Below are positions 22,868 through 35,135 of a DNA stretch of 64,000 nucleotides, piece after piece. Made by a program: the position numbers and the translations under genes. Each line of letters starts with the position of its first letter. Position 1 is the first letter of the stretch. The stretch is taken from assembly GCA_025890175.1 (NCBI GenBank), contig JANPYM010000011.1, positions 662,299 to 726,298 on the forward strand, written 5' to 3'. Origin of the DNA: Ciborinia camelliae. Lineage: Eukaryota; Ascomycota; Leotiomycetes; Helotiales; Sclerotiniaceae. The notes below the pieces were generated by a model that was not told the origin of the DNA, did no database searches, and was given only the letters and a program-made list of their open reading frames with translations.

Positions 22868-23510
22868 AAGCAAGGCAGATTCTTTGGTTTGGGATTTTGA
22901 TACTAGGAGAGTTCGTACATATGGGGGGAAAGGAGATCATAAAAGATGATCGATGAGTCTTTGGGGGCATTAGATGGCATATTACCGCATCGGCGTCCTG
23001 TTTAATCATGGTACTCGACAAACGGCAACAATCACGAAGATTATGAAGATTCCCAATTTCCTATTACTGTCCATCTGGAAGCATGGTAGGGGAGTTAGGG
23101 TTGTCTTTGGGGGTGGGTTTTCATTTGTACATTTGTGGTGGATAGTTTGGGAGTGGCAATAATTCAACTGGCGTAATTCATTTGTCATCTCCATTTTAGT
23201 AGCATAGGGAACATGGTCAATCGTTGAGACCTGAGAATAAGAATACAATTTTGCGAATTATTACAATTTTCTGATTCTGATTCTGATTCTGATATTCGTG
23301 AAACCCAAATGATAACCGATACCTTTATCTACACGTGATATCGTGGATTAGCGCGTGAGAGTATCTATGACGCGACATACCAAACTTTGGAATTCAATCA
23401 TACAATAGATCAATTTTATCGCGACACAACACCACCTGGGCATTATTAATTCACTTTTCAGCCCCTATGAAGTTCGATAAGTAAACAATTGCTGAGCTTT
23501 ATTTATCAAA
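22868..23510. other. Intergenic, no gene seen
   Basis: Includes a short GATTCT repeat at 23274-23291. It probably carries the STS1 3' UTR and RAD52 promoter. Confidence 0.5.
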
Positions 23511-25371
23511 ATGCCCGCGTAAGTTTGACCAAATGAATCTCTCGGCGCAATAAATAACAATCCTCAGTCCTGGCGAACAGCACAATGGGCGAGCAATCGC
23601 GAACCCATTTGAAGAAGTTAAACCGCGTATATCGGAATATACAGCACAAGAAATTGCCACATTACAGAGTAGACTTGAGAAGCAATTAGGACCCGAATAT
23701 ATTTCATCGCGAGCAGGACCATCGGGGCAAAAGGTTCATTACATCACGGCGGAGAAATGCATTCAACTTGCCAACGAGGTATTCGGATTCAATGGATGGT
23801 CGAGTCAAATCATCGAGACACAGGTGGATTTTGTGGATGAGAATGCTACAACGCTGAAAGTTAGTTTGGGTCTTTCGGTCATTGTGAGAGTTACTTTAAA
23901 GGATGGTACTTTTCATGAAGATGTGGGGTATGGACATATTGAGAATTGTAAGGGAAAGGCGGCGGCATTTGAAAAGGCGAAGAAAGAAGGAACGACGGAT
24001 GGATTGAAGAGGGCGTTGAGGAATTTTGGGAATGTGTTGGGTAATTGCATCTATGATAAGGATTATCTGAGTAAGGTTACGAAGATCAAGTTCCAGCCTG
24101 TGAAGTGGGATGTCGAGAATTTACATAGACATTCGACGTTCACTTCACAGGTAGTTGCGAAGAAGGAGATTGAGGCACCGAAGATTGCGGAGAAGGCTCA
24201 GGCTCAAGCTCAAGGCCCTGGACCGGCGAGCACAAGTCTATCCGGTATGTTTTGAGGGATGGGGTGGCAAAAACTTAACTGACAGTTGCTTTAGGGGACG
24301 ACACATTAATTGGAGACGATGAGTTCGGAGGTATGCAGTTTATCAGGTATATGGATAAGGAATTGCTGACAGTTGACAGACTTTGACGATGCCGATTTCA
24401 ATGTTGATGATCCAAATGCACATCCTGATGAAGTTGCTCTTCCTGCACCACGAACTGCTTCACACCATTTCAACAATGCCAGAAACAGCAGTATCAATGC
24501 CCCTTCTACAAATGCAACTGCCTCAGATCAAAATCGACCTTCAGGACATCCAGCTCCACTAGTTAATCGTGGACCACTAGTACAGCCAAATCGCCCCCCA
24601 GAGGCCGGTGGCCAAAACATTACCCGCAACAATCACCCTCCACCGGCACCAAGAACACCTAACGCAGGTCCAGCGAGAGCAAGCAGTGCAGCAGGACCAA
24701 ATCCCCGTGCCCCTCAAGATTTAGTTCAACCAAACCGCCCGGCCAATCTTGTCACCACCGTCCCCGGTCGCGTCTTAAACCAACCTAACAGACCCCAGCC
24801 CCAACCCGCCTCAGGTCCTCCTTCCCCATCTCGCAACAATGATATAACTGATGAAATGCCACCGCCAGGCGCCGGATTCTTTTCCGCCCGCGCCGCCTCC
24901 CTCCTTGCCCAAGACCACGCCGCCTCCGAAGTCCCCCCCGTAAACCTCAACCTCCCTGCTTTCAACCCTAACCTCGAATCCCCCTCTATCCGTCGCACTC
25001 CCGGCGTGGATCAAAAATCCTCCAAACCACTTTCCCGCGACCTAAAACCCATTCCTGCTTCTCAATCTCAAGCGCCTGCTGCCGTTACAGCTCAAGCTCA
25101 ACCAGCTTCCCGTCCCGTTCTCGCAACAAATAGAAATATGCACCTAGGCAATCCGCAACTCGATGCCACACGAAGAATCGGGGCGCCCAGTAGTCCAAGC
25201 CCGATGGGTATGGGAAATCGAAATAGTTATAAACCGCCTACGATGATGAAGAGGCCAATGGGTGATGCGAATAGAGCCCCGTTGACGGATTTGCAGACTA
25301 ATGGTCATGGGTTGACGGGGGGTGCGCATGCAGGAGGGGATGCAAAGAGGCAGAGGTTGAATGGGGTGTAA
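23511..25371 (+). CDS. RAD52: DNA recombination mediator Rad52
   Basis: Four exons (23511-23518, 23568-24244, 24295-24330, 24380-25371) give 570 aa. The first exon encodes only MPA less one base; this start precedes PGEQHNGRAIANPF and places the DNA-binding domain at residues 20-190, with TAEKCIQLANEVFGFNGWSS, GYGHIENCKGKAAAFEKAKKEG and TDGLKRALRNFGNVLGNC as in all Rad52 proteins. This ring-forming domain anneals single strands; the disordered C-terminal half, rich in P, N and A, is where Rad51 and RPA contacts lie in yeast. A 36-nt exon encodes the acidic GDDTLIGDDEFG segment. Function is homologous recombination in the nucleus. Length agrees with filamentous fungal orthologues. Confidence 0.95.
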
Positions 25372-25970
25372 AATGTCAATGCTGATTGGGGTGGGAGGTG
25401 TGAAATATATACGTGAGAGGTGGGTATGGGTATGGGTATGGGTATGGGATAACAAAAAGTGTAGTTGAGGTTGGGGTTGGGATGGGGATGGGGATGGGGA
25501 TTCGAGGCGTTTCTGATGGGATGGAGCGCCAATGGATGACTTTTCATATGACGGGGTTTTCTTGCTGGCGCCAGTCGCTGGGTTTTCTTGTACGATAAGA
25601 TAAGAAAGCATTATTTTGCTTTCGTGTAATGTTCATGGCCATGGCTAAATTGCCATAATCTTTAGGATGATTGTGCTATTAGAGTGCTCAGGATATCATA
25701 TCATAGAGCACGTTATTCTCAAAATTCATACATCTTATATTCTAGAAGCTTTTATTGATTATTTGTAAAGTGCCTTTCTCGTTCTACCATGTAGTTGTAG
25801 ACAGATGCAAGTGGATATCAGGCTCCTTCCAACCCCGAAAAATAGGGAGCCTTTTTGACACACTATCCATATCGTTCACGCCATCACGCCTAACACCAAC
25901 CATGCATGCCGTCGTATCTCTTCGTGAACCCCGATGCTTTTCAGCCAGAGCGTCGTCCCTCGTCCAGCTT
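25372..25970. repeat. Convergent spacer with G-rich hexamer arrays
   Basis: Just after RAD52, about four GGGTAT units (25421-25449) and further GGGGAT-type units (about 25465-25502) occur. They lie in the RAD52 3' region or spacer; the remainder to 25970 is ordinary sequence without a gene. Confidence 0.7.
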
Positions 25971-27159
25971 CTACTTGACGATCAAAACCGCCGAAGGAAC
26001 CAACCCGGCTTCCTTCAACGTCTTCCCGAAATCGACTGGGCCCTGGAAAGTCTTCTTTGGGTAGGTCATGGTGAAACTGCTCACGGGGCCGACTTCGCCC
26101 TCGAGATGCTGGGAAATCTCGAAGAGGGTTGTGTCGACCGGGTAGGTCTTGGTCATGGTTCCGGTGGCGGTTTGTAATCTCAATCGGGATTCGGTATGGA
26201 TCTTTGGGGCTCCGGTCGAAGCGGCTGGAGCGGGGGCGGGCGCGACTGGCTCAAGGGGAGGAGCACGGCCTTCGCGGAGAGCTTTTGCTGCTTCGGCCTT
26301 GAGACGTCGTTCCTCCTTATCGGCAGCGATCTTCTCCTGAATTCTCCTCTTCGCCAGAACATCGGCGGCCTTCTCGGCGCGTTTGGCTTGTGCCTCCTTG
26401 ATTTGCTGGTCGCGTGCGAGCTTCTCTTTGGCGTCCGAGACTTCCTTGGTGGACTTCATTCTAATTTGCTGTGGAGAAGGAGATGTTAGTTTGATGCGGG
26501 GTAGGTATGGATGTGGAAAGGGAGAGGGAGTTGTGGAGTCAAGTTATATTTAGGAACAGGTAGCAAACGAACCTCATTTCTCTTGGCCTCCTCTTTATCG
26601 ATGATTGCTTGTTTGGCCTTCTTCTCCTTGGACTTTGCGAGAAGCTCCGCGAGCTTCTGCTTCTTCTCTTCTTCGGTCAAAGGAGCGATCTCTTCGGCTG
26701 ATTGCTCAAAGTTCTCATGTTGACTGTGAATCATATTAGATGGCGCATCGTAGCTGGAGGGGACTGATGTATATCTTACGTTCGCTCGGCATGTGCTTGG
26801 ACCTGGAGCATCGATCGGAACTTCTTGCCGCAATCAGTACAGACCATTGATTTGGCCTCCTCCCCTTCCTTGAGCGGCGCGGGCTCGATATTTGGGTTGG
26901 TCTCATCCGACTCTGGCTGGGCGGCCGCCTCTGAAACTCGTATATCTTCGATTGACTTTTCCTGGTTGACATCGAGCCATTGTAAAGCTCCGTCCACTAT
27001 AGCACATCGTTAGTCTGCGGGGTAGATAACTAACAAGGGATATGCAAGTTGGAGTTGGGAGATCTACATACACCCTCCCGTCTTCTTGACAGCAAGTTCA
27101 GCACGTTCTTTTTCAAAGCCCATCTCAAGGAGCTGTTGGAGATCACTAAGTGTCGACAT
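25971..27159 (-). CDS. UBA-C2H2-UBX protein (UBXN1/SAKS1-like)
   Basis: Exons 27159-27072, 26996-26780, 26723-26573 and 26468-25971 give 317 aa, near human UBXN1 (297). Order of domains: UBA at residues 1-42 (LQQLLEMGFEKERAELAVKK, then GALQWLD), an acidic linker, one C2H2-type finger (CTDCGKKFRSMLQVQAHAER, about 85-105), a long charged coiled coil rich in E, K, A and R (about 120-225), and a C-terminal UBX domain (about 240-317) with ESRLRLQTATGTM and FGKTLKEAGLVPSAVLIV. UBX domains bind the AAA ATPase Cdc48/p97 and UBA binds ubiquitin, so this is a cytosolic adaptor linking ubiquitylated clients to Cdc48. The start coincides with the UBA helix. Confidence 0.88.
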
Positions 27160-28584
27160 CTTTATAATGTATTATGTAGGTAAAGATTCTGGCTGTTTGT
27201 TTTTTGAGGTTGTGGTTTGTGTTGTAATTGTGTGGAATATTATGTGGAATATTATTATTATGACGAGATGTAAGAACTGAGGATTCAGGGTTCTTCGGAA
27301 TAAATATAATGCTTGTGGGCCTAGCCAAGCCAAGCTTTTCAGTAGTTTTAGTACCTAGTGACTACTAGAACCTTAATAGAAGAATCTAAATATGGGGTGA
27401 ATTGAATTGGTTCCACGTTTAAATTGATTAAATTTCTATTTCCAATATGGTATTTCTAATTGTGAAGATCCAAAATAGAACTATGGTTTTAATTGAATTG
27501 GTTGAATGTCCTGGTAATCTGTTCGATATAGAATATCTGGATGGTATCAAATATGAGGTGGATTTATTTGATGCTACAGTAGGTAGTTGATTGAAACTCT
27601 GACCAAATATGTACTGCAACTAACTGTTGTCTTTTTCTTACCATTGAAACTTGAAAATAAAAATAAAAATATAATATTAAATGAATTTGGCTGAATGCCC
27701 AGATTGAAGTTATATATACCTACTGTATATTGACTGGTAGTGTATAGAATGTCTACCTACTTATAGATGGCAAGGTACCTAGATAGAACAAGGTGTTTAT
27801 AATGATTGAATACCATACTGGTATCAACAAAAGTCTCTATCTCCTCTGTACTCTATCTAGTAGTAGTAATACCAACCATCTCCATAGTAACTGGTTAATA
27901 AATGCACACTTTTGGTTGAACATGAACAAATGAATGAAGTACAACTAACTGAAATCATGGTTGGACATAATCTTGATCAATAGGAAGGGGAAGATTCAAG
28001 AAAACGGAGTATCAAACACACAAATTCTGAAACATCAATGTGACCCAACAAAATCATCCTCAAAAATATATAACATCGGTATCCAGTATTGTGCAGATAG
28101 ATAGGTAATAGTAGTAGATAGTAGTTGGTACCTAGTTATGTTTATAATCCTCCTACTATATGATTACTATATAATTCTATCCGAATGCACCCCTTTCCTT
28201 TCTTCCTGTCTTCACATTTTATATTTAAAAGTTGTACCTTTGCAACATACTTCAAGTGAGCTTTTACTCTTTTACACTTTTCTCCTCTTCTCCTCTCTCA
28301 CATCTGTAGATTAAAATTTAATTACTTTGCCTTTGGACCCTCCTCTACCTATTGGCCATAAATCCAAACCGTCAAATCAACCCGCAGATACGGACAGGGA
28401 TTCAAACGACCACCATTGCCTTCTTTGTCACTCTGACCCTCGTCATTACATACGGTATCAATTACCTACTTCCACCGCACCACCCCATCCTACCCAATAA
28501 ATAATTTCTCGAAATACAATTTATATCTTTTAGATTCTCACAATCCTACAACAACCTTGGAGCAACAATACAAATTCGCCCATC
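27160..28584. other. Divergent intergenic region, AT-rich
   Basis: 1.4 kb between the UBX and VAP genes. No frame of interest; C/T-rich tracts at 28190-28310 probably belong to the VAP gene promoter or leader. Confidence 0.5.
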
Positions 28585-29892
28585 ATGTCTGTCGAGATCG
28601 ATTCGCAAGAGCTTGGCTTTCATCGTACGCTACACATATTCTACTTCTACCTGGGGGGCAAGGATACGAAATGGGGATGGGGAATTCTAACATGTGGCAG
28701 GTCCTTTTACCACTGAGGTGTCGCAAACGTTGAGAATCAGGAATCCTAACCATACTCCTATTTCTTTCAAGGTAGGGAAATCCTCTGCAGTATTCTTTTC
28801 CCTTGGTATGTTTACTAATGTGGTTTATCTTCAACAGGTCAAGACTACTGCGCCCAAACAGTTCGTTCAATAATATCCTACACCTTGGAAGCATCTACCT
28901 AATTTTTGTGTATAGATACTGCGTGCGACCAAACTCTGGTAGACTGGAGCCAGGAAGAAGCATAGATGTTACTGGTATGCGCCGATTCAGATCGAATTAA
29001 ATATATAGCTAGGACTAATTAATTTGGGTAGTTCTCTTGCAGGCAATGAAGGATGAGCCACCTCTCGATGCGAAGTGCAGAGACAAATTCCTAGTTCAGT
29101 CCGTCGAAATCAAACCAGATATGGAATTTGCAGATACAACCTCCAGCGTACGATACCCGCGATATCTGCGATATCTATTCTCTGGAGACTCTCTTCATAT
29201 GGGCTTACACTAACTGGGCTTTTGTATAGCATGTCGACCGAGCAGATAAGAAGGATATCCAAGAGAAGAAGATTCGAGTTGTTTACTTGGCACCAAAGTC
29301 AGCAGGAGGAACATCACTTACACCTTTGAGAAACGGCGTTAATGGAGCAACCAGCGCAGTATGTTCTGATCCCTTGTGTACTATTCCCGAGGACGGAATT
29401 ATCTGACACCAGCATCTCTAGATTTCTACCCCCGATACTGCCCCTCCAGCCTACCGATCCCCATCCCCAGAAGAACATTTCACCCCAGCAGCCAACCGTG
29501 TGGTACCCGGTCACCCAGGCCCAGCCCCCTCCGTCAGTGTAAATGATGAACCGATTGGCAACCGCAATATCAGTGAAGCACGCTCCTCTATTTCCAATCC
29601 CGCATCCTCAGTTGGCACCAAGAGAGAAAGCTTTGTTTCTGCCGTCACCGCCCCAACGGGTGTCCCTGTCTCCGTCGAGGAACTCCAAGCCCAACTTGCC
29701 GAAGCAAAGAAGACCATCGCAACCTACGCCGAACAAGGTGGTGTAAGAATGAGAAAAGTAGCAAATGGGGAAACGTCAAATGAGACGGTTAATGAAATGG
29801 CTACTAAATTGCAAGGAGTAGAAGGTGTGCCCGTACAAATCGTCGCGGCTTTGTGTTTGCTCAGCTTCCTACTCGCATACCTATTCTTCTAA
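28585..29892 (+). CDS. SCS2: VAMP-associated ER protein (VAP/Scs2)
   Basis: Seven exons (28585-28624, 28701-28771, 28838-28860, 28916-28974, 29032-29147, 29230-29358, 29422-29892) give 302 aa; every junction keeps frame. The MSP domain occupies residues 1-125, with LRIRNPNHTPISFKVKTTAP, YCVRPNSGRLEPGRSIDV and CRDKFLVQS; this surface binds FFAT peptides of lipid-transfer proteins. A proline-rich linker, a short coiled coil (VEELQAQLAEAKKTIATYAE, about 245-265) and a C-terminal tail anchor (VQIVAALCLLSFLLAYLFF) follow. VAPs tether the ER to other membranes and help lipid exchange and phosphoinositide control. The 23-nt third exon is short but supported by the VKTTAPKQY reading. Confidence 0.93.
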
Positions 29893-30860
29893 TCCAAGGT
29901 CGGGTTGCTTGCTTGCTTGCATTCGGATTTGGGGTTGTGGCTTCTGGTTTCTGGCTTTGATGGGTTACAGCGTTTCACCTATTCTTTCTTTATTGTATAA
30001 GATGACGGATACGAAGCGAGATAATTGATATTGGGCTCTTTTGCGGGCTCCCAAGTATTGTTTCAGTGGTTCTGAAGCTCTTAGGCGCTGGTTTCTTGGG
30101 TTCTAGACCTCTTCTCTTGTATCAGAACGAACGAACACAACAAACTCTAATTTACGAAAACTTTCCCAGAATTTTCCTTTCTTCTCCTTGGTTTATTTTT
30201 CTTTCCCTCTTTGCAAACTCTTGCATTACCACCGTACGACCTGCCTTATATCTTCCCTTGTATTCTATTGCTTCTTTCTTTGCGGGTTTTTTATTTGACA
30301 AGCAAGCTTTTCTTTTGTTGTGGGGGTGAGCTCCTGATTGTGTGCGTTTGGAGAGCCGATTCGTTGCCTGACTTCTTAATTATGTATGAAGGAAGGAGGA
30401 AGGGGTGGAAGGGTGGAAGGGTCAGAGGGACTCGTTGAGCTGGACTGGGTCGAGCTCGACTTGGCTGGGCTGAGTTGGGCTGATTTGATACACAGTATCA
30501 AATGTATGTAGCGGGAGTGATGCAGTAGGCATGTACGTAGGGAGTGCTGAAATGCTAGCGAGATACATAGCTAGATAGGTAATTAAAGCTCAAGTTTAAA
30601 TCCTGAGTCCCATCACATTGCAAAGTTCTCCTAGAGAAGAAATATCCGATATCGTTCTTGTGTATCTTTGAAAATCATGTGTGTATGCTACGTATGTATC
30701 ATGTCTGCTTGCGCCGGGAAATGCATTCTATACCCCCATCTCATATTCACATATACAAGTTCACATCGTCATTACATCCCCCCTGCGCACCCGAAGCAAC
30801 CACACAAACCGCAACGCAAATTCCACCTAGGTACCCAATGCCATGCCATGCATAAGATAC
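29893..30860. other. Convergent intergenic region, no gene seen
   Basis: T-rich 3' UTR-like sequence after the VAP gene, with a GACTGGG/GCTGGGCTGAGTTGGGCTGA cluster near 30440-30485. No coding frame supported. Confidence 0.5.
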
Positions 30861-32213
30861 CTAAGCCTGCACCTCCTGCTGGGTCCACGCGCCGACCTTG
30901 CGGCCGCCCTCCTTCCTCTTCACCCGACACGTCATGCCGACCTCGGCATCCCACACAAACTGCCAGATGACATAGATCCAGCTCTCGTGGCGGGGCAACT
31001 CGGCATAGAATTCCTTGGCCAGCTCGTGCAGCGCCGGCAGCCGCGTCCACGGCACCGCGGGGAAATCGTGGTGCTCGTTGTGCAGGCCCACGTTGTAGGT
31101 CAGCACATTCAGCGGGCCGTAGTAGGAAAACGTCTCCGGGATCAGCACGCCCGTTTGTGGGTCCCGCGCTGCGTGGTCTTGTTTCTCGAAGACGTAGTGC
31201 TCGGCGATGAAGTGCCCGGCGCAGGGGTGCAGCGATCCGGCGAGAAAGGCGGAGAGGATGAGGTAGTAGAGTGGTTGGTAGGAGTTGGTGTATTTTACGA
31301 GCAGGATGTCGAAGAGGAGCTGCGCGATGATGTTGAGGACGTGGATCGAGGTGAAAGGGACCGCGTACACGAAGATGGGTCGGATGGCGTAGAAGAGGAT
31401 TTGGAAGGTGCAGAAGAAGGCTTTGCCGAGCAGGGAATCCAGAAACAGGGCTTCGAAGCGCGTGGGCAGGTCCGTGTCGAGTCCATCCACGCCCAGCGAT
31501 TTATGGTGCGTTAGATGGTACGGCTGGCATTCTCGCGTTAGCATATCTATGGATGAATGACACCCCCGGGATCGGGAGCCGCCAGTTACAGATGGATGGA
31601 TGGATGGATGGATGGATGCAAGTGACAACGTACACGAAACGAAGCGGAATAGGGGATCCCAATGGGCAGGTTGGCGAAGATGGCCAGCGCGCGATTCAGA
31701 TTCGCGCTGCGGAACGCCAGGTTGTGCGAGATTTCGTGGATGGCGAGGAACAGGTTTTGGTTGGCGGTGGCGCCGATGATGTAGGCCGTCAGGAAGAATT
31801 TCCACGACAGGAACGGCGTGTTGCGCAGGAGACAGGCGCACAGGATTTGGATGCTGACGACGAGGAGCACCACGTATTTGGTGAGGGGTTCGGGCCCGCA
31901 GAGCTTGGTTACCTGGTGGGAGGGAGGGGGTTAGTTGGGATTTTGTTCTCGATTTCTTGGGAGATGGGCTTCGAGGGATTGGATTGGATTGGGGGGAGGG
32001 GGGATTTACCTCCGGGTGGGCTTTGATAATAGCTAATCGTCTGCTTCGATGGGGTTCCTCGGTATATGTCCAGAAGAAATCATGTTCCTTCACGTCCATC
32101 GGTGGAGGGGCTCCCTCCTCATCTTTCCCTGCTCCCCCGTTCACCCTCGATCGCGAACTCGCAGATCCATTGGATATCGAACTCGTTGCCGTTGATGTAG
32201 CTACCGCCGGCAT
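30861..32213 (-). CDS. DES1: Sphingolipid delta-4 desaturase
   Basis: Exons 32213-32010, 31912-31634 and 31523-30861 give 381 aa. The three histidine boxes of membrane fatty-acid desaturases are present: HEISH (about residues 127-131), HLTHH (164-168) and HNEHH (309-313). The N-terminal part has the Lipid-DES motif DFFWTYTEEPHRSRR. Four or more hydrophobic stretches support an ER membrane protein. The enzyme introduces the trans-4 double bond into dihydroceramide, leading in fungi mainly to glucosylceramides. The second intron (31633-31524) contains a GGAT tetranucleotide array (about 31592-31618). A G/C-rich coding region contrasts with the AT-rich island to its right. Confidence 0.93.
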   Translation of the reverse strand: MPAVATSTATSSISNGSASSRSRVNGGAGKDEEGAPPPMDVKEHDFFWTYTEEPHRSRRLAIIKAHPEVNPPSPQSNPIPRSPSPKKSRTKSQLTPSLPPGNQALRARTPHQIRGAPRRQHPNPVRLSPAQHAVPVVEILPDGLHHRRHRQPKPVPRHPRNLAQPGVPQRESESRAGHLRQPAHWDPLFRFVSCTLSLASIHPSIHPSVTGGSRSRGCHSSIDMLTRECQPYHLTHHKSLGVDGLDTDLPTRFEALFLDSLLGKAFFCTFQILFYAIRPIFVYAVPFTSIHVLNIIAQLLFDILLVKYTNSYQPLYYLILSAFLAGSLHPCAGHFIAEHYVFEKQDHAARDPQTGVLIPETFSYYGPLNVLTYNVGLHNEHHDFPAVPWTRLPALHELAKEFYAELPRHESWIYVIWQFVWDAEVGMTCRVKRKEGGRKVGAWTQQEVQA

Positions 32214-32719
32214 GATGGGAAATTCCTATTAATTAGGTACACTGCACGATTTTTCAATTCTCCTACGTGCGTACGTGTTGTGTACTGTACAATATAATGA
32301 GTGCAAGCAATACAATGAAGTGTCGTGGTGTGGTGTGGTGTGGTATGGTCAAAAGATGTATGTATATATGTATGTAGCTGGATTATTTCAATTTATTTAT
32401 TTTATTTAATTAATTTATCATTCACCGATCATTCCCAACCTAGTTTCCATACGTATTCTCGAAACCAAGGATGTGGGTGGGTGGGCAACCCTTCTTTTCA
32501 GGGGTACGGATGAGAAAGGTCACATTCCCTACCTATCAATCAAATGATGAAAAAAATGGGTCGGGAAAAGATGGGGCGCTCGAGCTCCACCTCCAATTGG
32601 CGGCTGCGATCTAGGATGATGTTTGGTTTGTTTATCGCAAGCGCATGCGCGCGCTATCGTATCAATCGCTATCGTTTTGTCGCGTTTATTTTAGATGGAT
32701 AAATACCTAGGTAGGTAGG
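32214..32719. other. Promoter side of the desaturase gene, AT-rich
   Basis: Contains a TGTGG run near 32328-32345 and T-rich tracts; no coding frame. Confidence 0.45.
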
Positions 32720-32721
32720 TA

Positions 32722-33114
32722 CAGCAGAACCTCTATATAAGGATCCTCTATATAAGGATAACCTTTCTATTAGGATTAAATTTTGGGTCCCGTTGGATTT
32801 TAGGTATAGAAAATGCTAATATTCCTATATCCTCTCTATTAGAAATATCCTTGAAATTTCTAAGTCTCAAAATTGAAATCTAGCTTATTTATAAGGATAT
32901 TTTTTTAAGTATAAAATATTTATGAAAATTATACTAAGTTTATGCCCGATCGGGATTAGTCGGGATCCACATATCCAAAATCGATCTAAATTACCTACCA
33001 AGTAGATCAAAATGCTACCCCACCGGGATTAGCCGGAATCTCTATAAAAGAATACCTCTTTAGTATTCTAAATTTTGGCACTAAAAAAAACATCCTTATA
33101 TAGAGGTTCTGCTG
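32722..33114. mobile_element. 393-bp MITE with 23-bp terminal inverted repeats (pogo/Fot1-like ends)
   Basis: The left end begins CAGCAGAACCTCTATATAAG and the right end is its exact reverse complement, identical over 23 bp. The element is flanked on both sides by TA (32720-32721 and 33115-33116), the target duplication of Tc1/mariner-type transposons. Next to the left repeat a second partial copy (CCTCTATATAAGGAT) occurs, and a TAAATTTTGG motif lies near each end, so sub-terminal sequence is also palindromic. No transposase frame is present; it is non-autonomous. Termini starting CAGNAGAACCTCTAT are typical of pogo/Fot1/Tigger elements. Confidence 0.9.
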
Positions 33115-33116
33115 TA

Positions 33117-35000
33117 GCCGCGAGCGAGACTACTGCGAATTGGAACTTCTTGTTCGTTTTCGTTTTTTTTTTTCATGGGCTAGGTTGTGGAAAATTGGAT
33201 TTTCATTTTGATTTTGAATTTTGAGCTGGTTTGAGGTGAGGTGATGGGAGTGATGGGAGGATGGTAGGGAGGTTGGCAGATGTGAATGATTGAATATGAA
33301 TGTCACGTCGTTTTTTAGGTATTATTTCATGATGAGTTTAGTAACCTTAGTTTGATCGTGACGTTTTGAAATCCATCATCACTTCTATTCCCAAAATCAA
33401 TTTTTCGAATCAGTGTAAGAAGAGTATAGTCAATACCCACCTATCTTTCAACATGCGGTGATCCCTTGCTGTTGGACGAAATGCGATTTCCGAATCGTAT
33501 TTCCATAGATGGTATATCATCGTGACCTTCATTTGTGAGTAAATGATTTGTTATCAACTGGGTAAGAAAATTCGGGATTCTGGATTTCATTCGCATTTGC
33601 TTACCTACTCGAAGATAGGTCCAGTGGCTCGAGTACCGACTTCCGAGGATGAGTCTGGTTACCTTGGGTACAGGTTAGATACTAATGATGCTGCACTTGG
33701 TTTGTCTATACTTATTTCCTCCTCTGATAATTTCTATGGGGACTTCAGGTACAGTACTCTTGAAATATACTCGTTATTCAGAAATCAGAATATTGCGTCC
33801 CTATCATCGGTTCTCGGACATTCATCCCAAATCAACATTCCCCCCCCCCTCTCTGTAAGCGAAAATACCATACTCGACATTTGGCAGATAGAGGCTACGT
33901 TACTATTTCAATGCAGATTATCCGATTCTTTTTAAACTATATGAGCTTTTTGTGATACTCGGCGTTCTCGTCGGCATGGAGTTTGTGGGTTTTTAAATAA
34001 CCCATCTATCTATCGATATCTACTAGCAAGATGTTCATTCTCAATTCCTCATCCCTGGATTAAATTAATTGTTGATATCTGGAAAATGTAGGAAGTTGAG
34101 GAAGGATTTAATTCGCTCGGTTGGTTTGTCTCTTTTGGAAATGATTTTTTTGGGGGGGGATTGACCATGGGGGAGGGAAAATATCTTTCTTGGGTTAAGA
34201 AATGATGGCCATTTCAAGTTGCACTAATATCATATCATATTACTCCGGTTTCCCCATATAATTGGCCGTTTCAATAATATATAGGGATGCGCAATAATAT
34301 AACTCTATAAACACTATACCAGGAAACATAAAACACGTATAATTCACATCAAGGTAGTTTTTTGGGCTTGTTAGTTACATACTGTAATGTTATTCTACGT
34401 TATTTGAAATGACCGTCGCACCATTATCAAGTCTACATCTTGCCCGAGCTAAAGGGGGTTTGTATATTGAACTATTCTCCAAAACTAATATTCCTCGCCA
34501 ACTATTAGGAGTGGATGTCTCTGTTTTTGTGGTCAGATAAGTAGTATTAATTTTCAGTCGATTTGATATCCTAATTAAGTGCTGTTGACAATTTCATTCA
34601 TGGATGAATCACCCCCGCCAAAATTCTCAGTCCCCAAAGTTTTGCAAACGACCTACAATCGAAGTATTAAGGGAATACTATATCTTCAAATACGCACAAC
34701 TCATATTAAACATATAAACAAAAACCTATCACTCTACATTTCTCCATACAACCCCATTTCCCCTCAATCCAACATCCAACATCCCGAAAAATAATGGTAT
34801 TAAAATCCCTACCTACCCAGACACCCATCCACGCATCAACATCAACCACCCCATCAAAAAATCCACCAACCAAGAAGTTCCCCCAAACTTCGCATCCTAC
34901 CACCCGCATCCTACCACCCGCATCCTACCACCCGCATCCCAAGGACAGAGAGAATGCCATATCGTCAAATAACACGAGCAGTATCAACAACAAACACAAA
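33117..35000. other. AT-rich gene-free region
   Basis: Several short frames (for example 33543-33935 and 34579-34794) lack family features and are judged chance. A 15-bp unit (CTACCACCCGCATCC type) repeats three times at about 34898-34938. Confidence 0.45.
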
Positions 35001-35135
35001 GGGAATATAGCTCAGTGGTAGAGCGCAAGCCTCGGGTTTGGAAGAGGATGATGACCACTACAATGTACGTGTGCTATATGATTCCTTGACTATTCAAGCG
35101 TGCGTGAGGTCGGTAGTTCGAATCTATCTATTCCT
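35001..35135 (+). tRNA. tRNA-Pro(CGG)-like unit with long insert
   Basis: GGGAATA pairs with TATTCCT (35129-35135; one G-T), then TA, a D arm GCTC-AGTGGTA-GAGC, anticodon arm start CAAGC-CT-CGG-G, and a far T arm GGTAG-TTCGAAT-CTATC (35112-35128). A T5 run at 35139 could terminate Pol III. About 60 nt must be removed after position 37, which is where nuclear tRNA introns sit, but the resulting anticodon stem (CAAGC with GCGTG) has one mismatch. It may be a real intron-bearing tRNA or a decaying copy. Confidence 0.45.

Noticed and set aside
25421..25449. GGGTAT array as possible telomere seed
   Set aside because: The unit is not the TTAGGG telomere repeat and the array is very short and internal.
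30861..31514. 223-codon forward frame opposite the desaturase gene
   Set aside because: Antisense of a conserved G/C-rich coding exon carrying the histidine boxes.
33543..33935. 130-codon forward frame
   Set aside because: Lies in the gene-free island, with composition following base content and no family features.
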